From assembly GCA_020055645.1 (NCBI GenBank), contig CM034546.1, forward strand, positions 74,710,001 through 74,774,000: a stretch of 64,000 nucleotides of DNA, written 5' to 3'. Under the pieces are notes generated by a model. The model did not search any database. It had not been told where the DNA came from and saw nothing but the letters and a program-made list of their open reading frames with translations. Below, in pieces: positions 46,107-57,689 of the stretch; the stretch's first letter is position 1, and the number at the start of each line of letters is the position of its first letter. This stretch comes from Tomocerus qinae (taxonomy: Eukaryota > Arthropoda > Collembola > Entomobryomorpha > Tomoceridae). Both the position numbers and the translations under genes were made by a program.

Positions 46107-48090
46107 GTGAAAGAGTTTGTATTCAGTCTTTCAGTCCAAGAAAAACGTAATCCTGACACAACAATGATTTACCCCTGCGAAATCCAAGAAAAAGTATTTC
46201 AATTCCTTGCCTACGTTGGCACAACTAAAGCTGTCCTTCAACGAAATGGAAAAAACAAGTACACTTTGAAACAAGCCAAGGGCAAGAGACTGGGTTGCTA
46301 CTATTTACTGCAGATTAACTCAGCAATAAAACTCATTTATTTATTCTTGCTACTCTTTGAAATTTTCCCTTCAATGCAATTAGAGTATTCCAACAAAATT
46401 GAAATTCTCATTTGGATTATGTTTTCATTGCTTGTCGTTTACACTGTCGTTGTTTTTGGGGATTGCTTTCCATTTTTTGAAATCATACGTGAAACTTGGA
46501 CGTTGGAAACAGAATTGCACAATCTGATTTGCTTGGACCCCAAAGTTTGTTACAGGAAGGCATTTGTTTCGTCTGTTATATTATTCTGCACGGTTGGGTA
46601 AGTTTGAGAAAATATCTTGAAATAAATACTTTTACAGCATTAGAATACAATCCCATGGGTTTTAGCATTGTCATGGTTCCTGGTACTCCGAACCTAAGTT
46701 ATAATATTGCTTACCGACACTGCCTCTTAAGTCCCAGTTATATTTGCCGGAACCTGTGTTTTATTATGTTATTCATTATTTATTTGTCTCATGTGTCAAA
46801 TCACCAAATAACGTTTTTTTTAAAAATTAATGTTTAGTCAAGCACGAATGTACAGGACTGAGCATCATAACTGAGAACAGAGAAACATTTCATATAAATA
46901 TAATATTAATTATCTAATAAATTAAATTTTTGCATTTTTTTGACGAAAATTAATCAAAATTGGCAAATAATCGCGCGGAACGCGAATTTTTTTTTGCTAT
47001 TTTGAGAAAACTTTTTTTATTGAATTTACTTCCTCAATACGTCCTTGGCTAAGATAATTACACTTTTGTTAGTACAAAGGATGAGGATACATATTTCTGA
47101 CAAAGCACAGGAAATAGTTCTCTAAGGAGACACTTACAAAAATCATTATTCATATCTATTAGATTAAGTTATATTGTCACTATTATGACAATGAGCACGC
47201 TAGTGAATGTAATCAAATGAATATTTTGTAGAGTTGCAGGAATGACTTTCATTTTGTTGGTAGCTCACCGATGTATCGCATCTCCAAAATATTATTTGTT
47301 TTTATATTCAATGTTTGTTTTGGATGACGTCGTCAGCGAAACAATTTTTGCTTTGCATGAGATACTTTATGTATGTCACGTACTAGCAGCCAGTTTTGGC
47401 ATCGTCTACATTACATTTTCATTCGGACATAACACAACTAGATGTCTGGATGACATCACAAAGCATTTGAACTTGCGAATGATGGAGGAAAAGAGAATGC
47501 AAATTTATGTATCCGAAGACCCAGAAATTGGAAATGACAAAACAGGAAACATAAAAGGCAGATCGGATCCTATTAAGAAACACGAGGAAACAGAAATCGA
47601 AACTTCGGTTGATTCTTGGGATGATGTCGACCGAATTCGTTCTCTTATTCGCTATTGTAAGCAGTTGACTCTGCTAATTGACCGATTTAATAATTCCGCT
47701 GCATTTATCATTAAATATCTGACGCTTGTTTATTTTTGCTCCGTTTGCTGCAACTCATATTATTTATTCCAAACCTTGAGAGCGGGTCAAATGGATATGG
47801 TAACCTTGTTTCTCCTTGTCGAAGATATGGCAGCTTTGATGATTTATTTGTTTAGGATACTTAAAAGTGTCAGTACTACCAAACCAGCCATGGAGAATTG
47901 TCTCATTCAGCTCAGATGTAGTGGAGGCTTACTAACAACAAGTAAATCTACCAAGAAATGGATTATGCAGGAAATAAGGTCGATTCGAACCGTGGGGATA
48001 TTTATGGCGACAAGCCCTGCTAGTAGAGATCAAGTTGGCAATACCATGCAAGTTTTGGTAGAAGACATTATTTTCGTTGCATTGTGGTAA
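46107..48090 (+). CDS. gustatory-receptor-like seven-TM protein
   Basis: Exons 46107-46597 and 47232-48086 or -48090 join in phase 2 (donor gtaagt, acceptor tttgtag; GG/A makes Gly). The product is about 445 residues and lacks a signal peptide. Hydrophobic helices include LIYLFLLLFEIFP, ILIWIMFSLLVVYTVVVF, SVILFCTVG-VAGMTFILLV, VLAASFGIVYITF, IIKYLTLVYFCSVCC and MVTLFLLVEDMAALMIYLF. Two ATGs (46107, 46164) could start it. A hydrophilic loop of about 80 residues (EDPEIGNDKTGNIKGRSDP and onward) separates helices 4 and 5. The frame ends at TAA 48088-48090, but that stop overlaps a good donor (gtaaga at 48087). A short last exon with helix 7 may therefore exist and was not found. It lies between two ionotropic receptor paralogues. 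Confidence 0.55.
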
Positions 48091-48856
48091 GATAATAAAT
48101 TATGAAACAAAGAAAAAACTGTATCCCCATCTAAAATCACAAACAAGGAAAAATAGAATATATAACTTGGTGGTAAACGATGCAGCATCGAGAAAGTTAA
48201 CATCCCTTTTGAATTCTTCATTTAAGTTGGTTAGACTATTTTTTTAACCGACTGTAAAAATTATCTCCCTCACTGTTATACTTCTGTAATGATCATAATG
48301 TTATTATATAAATAGATATCCCTTTTCCCTTAACTTCCCGCAAGCTGAAGGATAGTGGGAAAATGCAATTATGTTCACCATTAAAACTTAAGCCTCTTTG
48401 TCAGCTTTTCTAACAATAAAATCGCCTTTTAAGCAAAATTAAACCAAGCTAATGTACATTCTCGTAATCACACTTATGAGCCCCAATATAATTATGTATA
48501 CCACATAAATTATTACCGCACTGTATAGTTTAATCCCCTTGACACAATTTTTTTAATTAGAATGAATTTTTGTAACTTCACAATTATAGTATTCAATTAT
48601 AGAATAACAATCCTACAATATTGCCTTCTTGAAAGACTCAAGTTGTGAAAGGTACTTGTAAAATAAATTATTTCTCGATAAAGCCTAATAAAATATGTGT
48701 CAAGGGTTGCGTTGTAATTTCAAACGGGAATAAATATTATAAAATTTTGATTGTGAAGACTAGTTTGGGTCCAAATATCGCAGCACAAAACCGCCATTAT
48801 AATTTCCTTAAAATCGTATTTCGTAAACTGACCATAGTTTTTATTTTAAGTTAAAC
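48091..48856. other. intergenic, no gene seen
   Basis: AT-rich spacer before the third ionotropic receptor. A terminal exon of the preceding gene could lie here but no convincing one was found. Confidence 0.4.
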
Positions 48857-51065
48857 ATGAAATTATTTTTCGCTATTACAGTTCTGAGTGTAATAATTTT
48901 ATTTTGCAAAACAGTCGCCACCGATTTGTCAAAATGTAATTCAAAAAAGTTTGTGCATATAAAGAACATGGACGAAATTATTTCAGCATTCTCTGACAGT
49001 TCAGTTGCAATTATTTATGACGACTGCATAGTACCCATGTACGTGGGTTACGAAAACATTAGCAGCCCTATAACGCTTCTAACGCTTGAAACTTCATCGG
49101 CAATAAGAGCCAACTATAGATTTACAAAATGGCAATTTCGAAAACAGTTATTTTACTTATTTTTCTCGTCAAAGAGTTATCTATTAAAATTTGAATTCTG
49201 TAATGAAAACATGAATAGGGACCTTTGTGATAGTAATATCTTCTCGATATATTTCTCTCCCATGGAAATCCAAAAATTGCCAGTTAGAGAATTTCAATTG
49301 GTAATTTCGTTAAAGCATAAGAAGACTGACTTGATTGAAACAGTGGAAATACATTCAATGTCTTTACAGTGTTACACTTGTATCTCAATGTGCGAGAGAT
49401 CTACAATTTGGAAAACTATGGGCATTCCTCAAAATTTCTTCTCAGCATTAACAACGTTTACTGACAGCCTCTACTATCAGATTAAGAGGAGACTTCACGT
49501 TTTAATTAATTGCATTGACGATAATGACGAAAAGAATGTTAACCTTCAGGATTTAATTCAAAGCTTTGAAAATGCATTTGCACCAAATGTTACATATTCA
49601 AGCAATAGGATATCCCCATTCAAATCACTAAGTAAGCAGCAAACAAAAATTAACTCTGTAATAATTTCTTTACTTTTGGATGAAGGATCGCATTACAAAA
49701 TAGACATCAAAGATTTTGTCAATGAACCCATTATTTACATTACGACAACAATAGATATAGAATTCAACAGAAATGGATTTGTTGTCGGAGAGGACAGTTG
49801 GAATTTTGTCACTTGCTCTTTGAATAGCGGTAGATTATCTTTCAATTTTCTACTCCGGCCATTTGATTCTAATTTTTGGATTTTATTAGTCATAAGCCAG
49901 AGTGTTTCAGTCACAGTCTCTGTAACATTCACTTTTCATTTCAAACCAAATTTATTGAAAATAGCAAACAAATATATTGACAATGGATTAAAATACATTG
50001 CAATATTGTTGGAGCAGGGTGTGAGCGTGAACAACACAAGACAGAGACGTCTTTTTATGTGCACAATATTTGGTGTCTGGATTTTAATTGGAGTCGTAAT
50101 TAGCAATGGATACAAAGGAGTTATTGTCAGCCAAGCACTAGTACCTACTGAATTACAACCAAAATACAATTCTTTACAAGAAATGAATGGATCTATATTA
50201 ATAGATGGTACTTTTGCACTAAACCATGTATTTGATGAAATTAATCAGAATGCAATGAAAACATCTAGAAACAGCAAAACGGAAATTTTTTATCCTTTAT
50301 GCTCCATTAGCTCTTATAATTATTGTAAACACCCACAATGGCGGTCAAACGCAGAATCAAATTGTCTTAAACGACTAAATTGTTCTGACACTTCTAATTA
50401 TTATTCAGAAATGTCTAGTAATCTCACCGTGGACTTTTTAACTCCTTTTAGGCTTTTCAATGGAGAAATTAAGAAATGGAATTTCCATTGCGTAAAAAAG
50501 TCTTCCGAAATAAATAACCCCAATAGTCGAGTCAAATACCTGCCTTCAAAATTTTTAATGGTACAATATAACCCTCGTTGCGCAGATTTTGAAAAGATGA
50601 CTTACTATCAACGGGCTTTAGAATTCATGGATCGTTGTGACAATCGTGTTTAGGTATATTGATTACAAAAGCAAGCTGGACTTGTTCCAAAAAGTAATTT
50701 TTGATCCTAAAAAATATGTCCGAGGAAACGCCGAACTATTTTCTAACAGAAAAATAATAACATTATTTAATGTGGACGAATTTGTTGGGGAATTTTACTA
50801 CAAAATCAAAATGAATCGAATTCTAAGTTCAGGAATTTACTGGCTGTTTGAAAAATGGATAAATGTATTTCGACTGTCAACACTGAAAAGAGAAATGGAA
50901 AGTAGTAGTTATACATTTTACCCTCATGGTTATGAATTTGTGGCAGATAAGCGTTTTTACTTGTATTTATGTTGGATGCAAACTTTATTTTTGTTATTAG
51001 TCACAGCCACATTTGTTATAGAAATTGTTGTCAAAAAATTAACCCCTAAAAGATCAAAATATTAG
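48857..51065 (+). pseudogene. divergent ionotropic receptor, tandem member 3, frameshifted
   Basis: Closest relative of member 2, sharing the same N-terminal half, FVTCSLNSGRLSF, FGVWILIGVVISNGYKGVIV, the Cys-rich insert (PLCSISSYNYCKHPQW, CLKRLNCSDTS), MTYYQRALEFMDRCDNR, and after the break DYKSKLDLFQK, DPKKYVRGNAELF and ILSSGIYWLFEKW. The first frame stops at TAG 50651-50653. Alignment with member 2 places an extra GGTA at 50653-50656; downstream of it the frame is open to 51065. Four bases cannot be an intron. The truncated product (598 residues) would lack the end of the second lobe and TM3. The rest is well preserved, so the loss is recent, an allele, or an assembly error. Confidence 0.75.
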
Positions 51066-51107
51066 TTATAATTTATACTCTTTATTCAGCCAATCATTAA
51101 GAATAAA

Positions 51108-51190
51108 CCTATTATTTACATTCGACAACAATAGATATAAAATTCAACAGAAATGGATTTTTGATTCTAACTTTTGGATTTTGATCCTAG
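51108..51190 (+). pseudogene. rearranged scrap of ionotropic receptor member 3
   Basis: The sequence around 51108-51162 (ATTATTTACATTCGACAACA, then AATTCAACAGAAATGGATTT) nearly copies 49730-49785. It is fused directly to a piece resembling 49864-49888 (TTGATTCTAACTTTTGGATT). The intervening 80 bases are missing. This is debris of a duplicate with an internal deletion. Confidence 0.6.
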
Positions 51191-51384
51191 AAATAAAAGA
51201 TATCGTGCTAATCGTTGGAAATTTTATTGATAATAAGATAGTGTTAAAAGTTAATCTTGTCAGTGTGTCACATTTGGCATAGCAGCAGAAAATTGTCATT
51301 ATTTCGCTTTACCTATAAGAATGAGAAAATTTGTTTTAGTTTACCATTTCATGAATAATAATAATATTGCACAAACTATTATGA

Positions 51385-53533
51385 CTATAACCTTTCTAAA
51401 GTTCTGCAGAGGGTTTGCCAGGCTGTAATTTCTTTTTCATATTCATCAATGAGATTTTGTATGTGTGGGGTAAGTGGATGGTTGGGAGTCCACTGGTTGA
51501 CCAGATCAAATATTTCGTAAGCGGCAAAAACGACCGAAATTCCAGCAGACACTCTTTTGACAACCTCCCTGGCAGAGACAGTAAGAACAGTTCCCGCAGA
51601 ATCTACCACCGCATCTGCGATTATCATGGCTCCAGTTGTAGAGTTGGCGGTTGTAGCGGTTGTACTTAGTGTGGTGTTCAGAACGAAATTCCCCAGGACA
51701 GGTTCTCCACTCCCATTTGTAGCATCATCTAAAAATAAAATTACATAAATTATTTACTATAATTAAATAATATAATAAAAATAAAATAAATCATTAATTA
51801 TTAAAAATATGGAATAATAATGATTCTAAATCCTAAAATGATTGCACATCAATATCAATAACCAGCCACTTGATAATTACTTTCATTAATAGGTGTTTTA
51901 TTATTTATTTGAATTATTTACCTGGGAGCGATCCCGAAAATTCGGAATTTTCTTTGAATATTTTGAAAAATAAGTTTTCATCAAGTCGTTTGAGAATGAC
52001 TTGCAAAAGCTGCATTCTCTGATTCTGGTTTTCAACCAGTTCAGAGTATAGATTTTGTGACTTGACTTTATTTGTAATGCTGGTGGTGATTTTCGTTGCT
52101 CCACCGGCCAAGCCTGTAGTTAGTGCTGCAACACCCAGGCCAAGAGTTAATCCTCCAGTGACAGGAGCAAGTGCGAAACAAATAGCTGATCCAACTCCAA
52201 GTAAGGCCCCGCCTACACTAGCAACAGTGCCCGTCGTCTTTCCAATTTTGCATCCTGTATCCAGAGTTTCAGCTCTTTGGAGAAGCTCTTTCAGAAACTT
52301 AATTCCTTCCTTGTAACTTGTGATAATTCGCAAGACTTCAACAATTAAATTTAATTCTTCCTCAAATCTCTTCAAGTAATCATCATTGCTCAAGTAGGTT
52401 TCAGCCTGGAATTTCTTTAGGGTTTTTTTGCGACAATTTTCGATTTCCTCTTCTGTAGGAATAGTTTCTGAAGAAATGCACTGGAATAGATGATCAATAG
52501 CTGCGGCTTTTTCTAATTTGTAATTCATTTTCTCGACGTTGTCAAAAACTGTTTCGATAGTTGGTAATTTTTCTCCGTCGAAAATTTCTCCGAGAAAAGA
52601 AACTCTTTCCAGCAATTCAAGTGCAGTCACCTCCTGGTCATGGATCCTTTTAATTTTGAGGTTGTCATCTGAAATCATGCATTTGATAAACTTAAAAAGA
52701 TGTTCTTCGAAATCTGGGTCCATTTGATGAATTTTGGAATTTCGTCGTAGTTCTTTTCCAGGGTCGGGCATTAAATACACAGCGATTTCTTTGAACCACT
52801 TAGACAAGTTCTCTCTCGTTTTCAAAACCTCAATAGACTGACAATCGGGTTGCGGATCCAGTAGGCTCTTTTTAAAGTTGATCATTTGTTTGTTCGGTTT
52901 TGCTTTGTCGTCATAATAACCCCATTTGTACTCCGAAAAATCAAAGTCCCTGACGAGAAAAATTACCTTTTGAAAATCAGATGATTCTTTGGGATTTCCA
53001 TCTTCAGAGTTCGCCCGGTTGGCGAAGGAGCAGAAAACACTCAAGAATTGCAAAGTGGCTTCGTCAATCGTCCTCATTACGTTGAATATCAAAACTGAAG
53101 ACAAAATCGCAGACACTGAGAAAATTATTGCATTTTCATTCATCGTACCCGAACTGTGGAAGGATCCTTCTGTGTCCATTAAAATTAGGGCGATTTCCTT
53201 CCCGTTCCTCGTCGTAATTAATGGCTCTGTGGAAATTCGAATTCCTTTTGTTTCTCTGCTTTGTCCATTTCTCCACGGAAAAGCGTCGAGTGCTATGTTT
53301 TCTATCCAATAAGGATCCAAACCACCACTTAGACATGCAAATAAATTGCTCAGCAAAAATGATTTACCCGTTCGAGCAGCCCCGTTCACAGAAAAAATTA
53401 CGATGGGCCTATCTCCGATTCTTGTCAAGACTGATTTCAACGCTTCAAAATCGAATTTCAATTTATTAGTCTCCTCGTCTCGATGTAAAATACAAACAGA
53501 CTTAGGCCTGGCTTCTACAGCTTCTGATACCAT
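51385..53533 (-). CDS. atlastin/GBP-type GTPase fused to an apolipoprotein-L-like domain (651 aa)
   Basis: Exons 53533-51922 and 51728-51385 join in phase 1 (donor CCAG/gtaaat, acceptor tttttag). The first ATG in the frame, at 53533, was taken as start. The N-terminal half is a dynamin-superfamily GTPase of the GBP/atlastin kind: P-loop GAARTGKS at about 51-58, switch Thr in RETKGIRI, DTEGSF, and the family-specific RD motif in FLVRDFDFSEYKWGYY. A helical middle domain follows. From about residue 434 comes a Gly-rich double hydrophobic hairpin (GTVASVGGALLGVGSAICFA, LTLGLGVAALTTGLAGGATK, then ITTSIT), as in apolipoprotein L. The second exon adds the C-terminal ApoL-like segment (VVKRVSAGISVVFAAYEIFD, later HIQNLIDEYEKEI). 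Vertebrate GBPs and APOL3 act together on intracellular bacteria; here both parts sit in one chain. The function in this animal is inferred only. Confidence 0.8.
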
Positions 53534-54899
53534 TTTAAAAATATTTTGCGTTTCCAAAATTTATGTCTCTGATGAACAATTAGTTAAGTTTGTATTTTCC
53601 TATTTTAGTTCAAATCTCCCAGTACACTAAAAGTGTATATTGTATAATAAAAGCATATACGAGTATTTATAATATTGCTATAAAAGTTAAAGATAGAACA
53701 AATAAGTTGCTTGGTTAATATTAATATAAGTACAGTTAAAGTTAGATGTTATACTACTATTACAAAAGATAAGATTAATATTCTCCGTCCAATGTCCACT
53801 GTTATATTATATTACAGCTTTTATCTTTTATTATACTAGTCTCACTCTTCTGTGTATTCACCCTACACACTATCCAATTGACTACACTTTGTCGTATCAG
53901 GGTACTAATATTCGGCAAAATTAACGAATCTTTAATATAATTTAAAAATAGAGAAAATTTAATCCTAAAACTTTAATCACGTAGAAACTTTTATTTCAAT
54001 AATATATTGGGTATAGATCGGGTTTCGGCAGACGATAACAAAACATCATATTATGCGCCATTTTAGCAAAAATATTGTTTTTAAATGTAAAATGTTTGCT
54101 GCCATTGTAAGCGTCTGAATCATTAAAAAATGTAACCGTTTAAACCGTATAGATATTAAAAAGATATTTTATCCCTTTTTTAAATTTGGGTGTATATAGT
54201 ATGATTTTGAACCGTTTTTTGACGCATACCTATATCGCCCAAATACTGAAAGAAGATTTTAGAAGTGGTTTTCTGTGAATAAATTAGTAAATCACGATTG
54301 TCTGTGTGACATGTGGGTGAATGCAATCTCTGAAAATCCAGAGTAAGACATTTCATTGAATATTTTATTATAGTATTTCATATATACATCTCAAACCAAG
54401 TACAATTTTATACATATTATCCGCTCGTAAAATACAGATACTCCTAGTTTCTTTATTTTTGAAAATGGACTATCAAAATGCATCTTAAATTGTCGTATCC
54501 ATAGAAAAAAGCAACGAAGTGTTTATCATTTTCGCGTAGATAATACATTTTGCATGTAATGTAAATATGTTTTTTGAATTATTAAACTTTTCGTTTCCTG
54601 TAAGAATTGGATTAATTATAATTGATCACAAGGATGGAAAATTCCTTTGGGTGGCTAAATACATAAGCACAAAATATCATTAATTAAACTAATACCTTTT
54701 ATCCAGTTGCATAATTTATAGGTAAGTAAATTTCTCCATACACCATATTTATTTTTAGATGTTTGGGAACCTTGCCTTATGAAGATGAATCACCAGGATC
54801 ACCCAATCACCCATTACCAAGGGTGTATCCAGAACACAAATTAAGGGGAAGCTTGAACATGTAACAAGAATTTTCTCATGTATAAAAATACTGGAATAT
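53534..54899. other. intergenic, no gene seen
   Basis: AT-rich promoter side of the GTPase gene and left flank of the MULE-like transposon. No gene recognised. Confidence 0.4.
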
Positions 54900-56221
54900 A
54901 TTTAACGGGTAAATAAAATAATTTAAATAGTCAATGAATAATGATTTAATCGGTAAATGCTGAAGATTTAAATGGAGATAATTTGAAAAAGTCAATACAT
55001 AATTATTTAAAAAGTCAATTCAAATGATTAAGGGTAAATGGAAGTTACTTTTACATAGAAACCTTAAAAATTATCCAGAAAACAGTAAGAGACAACCGGC
55101 TGAGAGTTTGATATACCAAAATTATGTTAATTTGTTGACCGATAAGAGAAAGGGTGAGGTTAAGTATTAAAGTAAAGAGAAGTAAACGACACAATTCTCC
55201 ACTCCCTGGGGCAGTAAGTACACTCTCTTCCAATGGCTTCATAATTAATTTATAGTTTTCGAAACCGAGAACAGTCACCCGAAGAAAATTCAAACACCAG
55301 CCACTGAAAAGCCAGTTTGGTTTTACTAAAGAATTGCTCAGACGAAGAGATAGCTAAGGCTGAAGTCCTTACTGCATGGACTTAATAAATTATCCGTGAA
55401 TTTTACTAGTGGAGGAAAAGTTGTGTACTTTTATTGCAAGGAAAATAAAATTTAAAATAAAAACTGGTCGAATAATAGAAATCCATTGTCACCCAACTGT
55501 CTCACATTTTCTAATGGGCCATGCTTACCATTTAATCTCCTCACTTCAGCCTACCAATGGGCTAAAAGCAATCCCACCATAGTAACCCACCTCTACTTCT
55601 TTGGTGCTCCAGGCTCTTCGGTTACAACATATATGATTAAAAAATATTTGCTACCTAACCGTATCGCCAATTGCACGAAATTTGATCACTTTCTGAGTTC
55701 TGAATTTACTATGTGGCACACCATGTTTATAGTAAACGATTTGAAAAATTCCAACTGCACATGTCCCTATTATCAAAAGAATTACATGCGCAAACACATA
55801 GTTGCAATTGCGTCGATGCACAAACAATTTCGGTTTTCTCCAGCTGTTAAACGCATACCCCTAAACGTAAAGAGGCAGAGAGGAAGACCAAGGATGGCTA
55901 CAAAAGCATGGATTCGAGAATGATTATACTACTGGCTGCCTGCTGATTTTTATGCCTTTTTGCTATTTAATGACTATGATTATAAACTAATTACTAAGAC
56001 TACTATTTAATGAGTACTATTTAATGGCAATTTATGTATATGACTGCTAATTTAATAACTATCATTTAATAATTAACACAATTTACCAATTCAGCTTTTG
56101 CATTGACTTTTTAAATAATAACGTATTGACTTTTTCAAATTATCTCCATTTAAATCTTCAGCATTTACCGATTAAATCATTATTCATTGACTATTTCAAT
56201 TATTTCATTTACCCGTTAAAT
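54900..56221 (+). mobile_element. MULE-like DNA transposon with about 120-bp inverted repeats
   Basis: 54900-55020 and 56100-56221 are near-identical inverted repeats starting ATTTAACGGGTAAAT. Shared internal blocks include GTCAATGAATAATGATTTAA and GAAGATTTAAATGGAGATAA. Long inverted repeats and the SWIM finger inside suggest a Mutator-like element. The flanks show only a TA dinucleotide on both sides and no 9-bp duplication, so the family is not settled. The element is internally deleted (1.32 kb). Confidence 0.7.
55486..55923 (+). pseudogene. 3' part of a SWIM-finger transposase
   Basis: The 145-codon frame lacks the DDE catalytic core. It keeps the C-terminal SWIM zinc finger CTCPYYQKNYMRKHIVAIA (C-X-C ... 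K-H) followed by the basic tail RQRGRPRMATKAWIRE, the hallmark of MULE-type transposases. The first about 70 residues are unremarkable. The piece lies between the two long inverted repeats and is a remnant, not a working enzyme. Confidence 0.65.
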
Positions 56222-57069
56222 AGCATCCAAAAATACTTTTTAATAAAATTTTGAGAAAACATCTAATGTCTTTGTGAAATTAAGGGGATGCTTCAGCACC
56301 CCCCTAAATTCGTCCTTGCCAACTACATTCATTTATGTCAGTTCATTTCTATTCGCATCGCAACGTCACCATCAGTTTCATTTCATGTTGACTATGAATG
56401 GGTGTTTTTGTTTACAGTATAATATGTATTACCTACTATTACTGCATGCTACTCCGCCCGATGCACCGCGATGCATAATCAATCATGTTAAATGATTATT
56501 GCTCGTTCGTATGTTGTAGCATAATACTTAAGTAATTCTCATGGAGTAATATGCGTTACAATTACAACTTCCAAGTGGCGGTTATTAGCGTAGAGTGTGT
56601 TGTGTTAACTGTGGTTGTGACTTGGGACTCGTCGTTGCCCTTTGGTAAAATATGACACTAACAGTAATCTCGCAGGCGTTGATATAAGCAAGCCGGATGT
56701 TGTGGATGTAATTAAACCTTCAATTGCCGAGACATTGAAAGACGTGCTCAAACCGAATATCAATCCTGGCAATAAAACCTCCAAAAAAAAACATCCATAA
56801 TTCGAAAGTATTCCAAAAACAGAGTATCTCATTCTCGGCGACAAAAAGGAGTAATCAGTCCAAATCGTAAAGTAGAACCCAATAAATTGAATTCAGAGAA
56901 GTAGCTGCAAAATCTGATGGACTTATATCTAAAGGAATCGTAGTGTGCGTTTGCCAGCTTGACTCTGCAAAAAATAATCTCTATGTAATAAAATTGCATA
57001 ACTTAAATAAAATAATAACATAAATAACTCACCAATCTATCTTCCTATCGTACCTTAAGGTATCCAAAG
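56222..57069. other. intergenic; possible gag-like scrap at 56670-56800
   Basis: Just right of the MULE-like element lies AAATTAAGGGGATGCTTCAG; a similar AAATTAAGGGGAAGCTTGAA lies just left of it, so the element sits between related sequences. Plus-strand sequence near 56670-56800 reads VDISKPDVVDVIKPSIAETL, then DVLKPN, before a stop; this could be a retroelement ORF1 scrap. Nothing else seen. Confidence 0.3.
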
Positions 57070-57390
57070 CGCAATATGCATTTTTAGATTGGTAGTGAAA
57101 ATGCGCAATATGCATTTTCAGGTTGGTAGTGAAAATGCGCAATATGTATTTTCATGTTGGTAGTGAAAATGCGGGTTGAAGTAAGACAGTGGTTGCAAAT
57201 TTAAAATATCGCGCCATGAAACACACAGGGCATGCCAGGGTCAGAACCCGCTTTCGAGGGACCTAACCTAACCTAATTAAAATAATAGCATTGATAGCTA
57301 TTTGTGCAACCACTGCCTTACTCCAACCAAAATGCGCAATATGCATTTTTAGGTTGGTATAGTCAAAATGCGCAATACGAATTTCTAGCG
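57070..57390. repeat. 34-bp tandem array interrupted by a MITE
   Basis: Three units of CGCAATATGCATTTT-(N)4-TTGGTAGTGAAAATG (34 bp) occupy 57070-57171. The array continues with one to two diverged units after 57329. A 155-bp element lies between. Confidence 0.75.
57174..57328. mobile_element. 155-bp MITE with 8-bp target duplication
   Basis: Inverted repeats of about 27 bp start GGTTG(A/G)AGTAAG(A/G)CAGTGG at both ends. They are flanked by exact 8-bp copies of AAAATGCG (57166-57173 and 57329-57336) derived from the 34-bp array. The interior holds three CCTAA units (57262-57276). An 8-bp duplication fits hAT- or P-type elements; the terminal bases do not decide which. Confidence 0.75.
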
Positions 57391-57689
57391 ACCGATGATT
57401 ATCAACAGCATAAAAGTTACATACCTACACCTTCGTATTTCCCTTCTCCTGCGTATTAACACGATTACAATATTATAGCTTTTCGAAACAAGACGTATAA
57501 TATTTTATGCATTAGTCCGATCCCGGAATTTCAATAACGGCTTTTATTAGAAAACAAGTAATTGTACACGTTGTTATAGGATAAATGGGCGAAATTTACA
57601 CCATTCGCAGATGCTTTTGTCTAAAAAGAATTTCAAATCATTAAATAATTGCATTTAAATAGAGTAAAGTAATTAAGTATTACAGATAA

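Noticed and set aside
57262..57276. Three CCTAA units suggesting a telomere or interstitial telomeric site
   Set aside because: Only 15 bp, lying inside a MITE; too short to mean a chromosome end.
57070..57390. Possible CRISPR-like array because of regularly spaced repeats
   Set aside because: Units are head-to-tail without unique spacers, the host is eukaryotic, and the gap is a MITE with target duplication.
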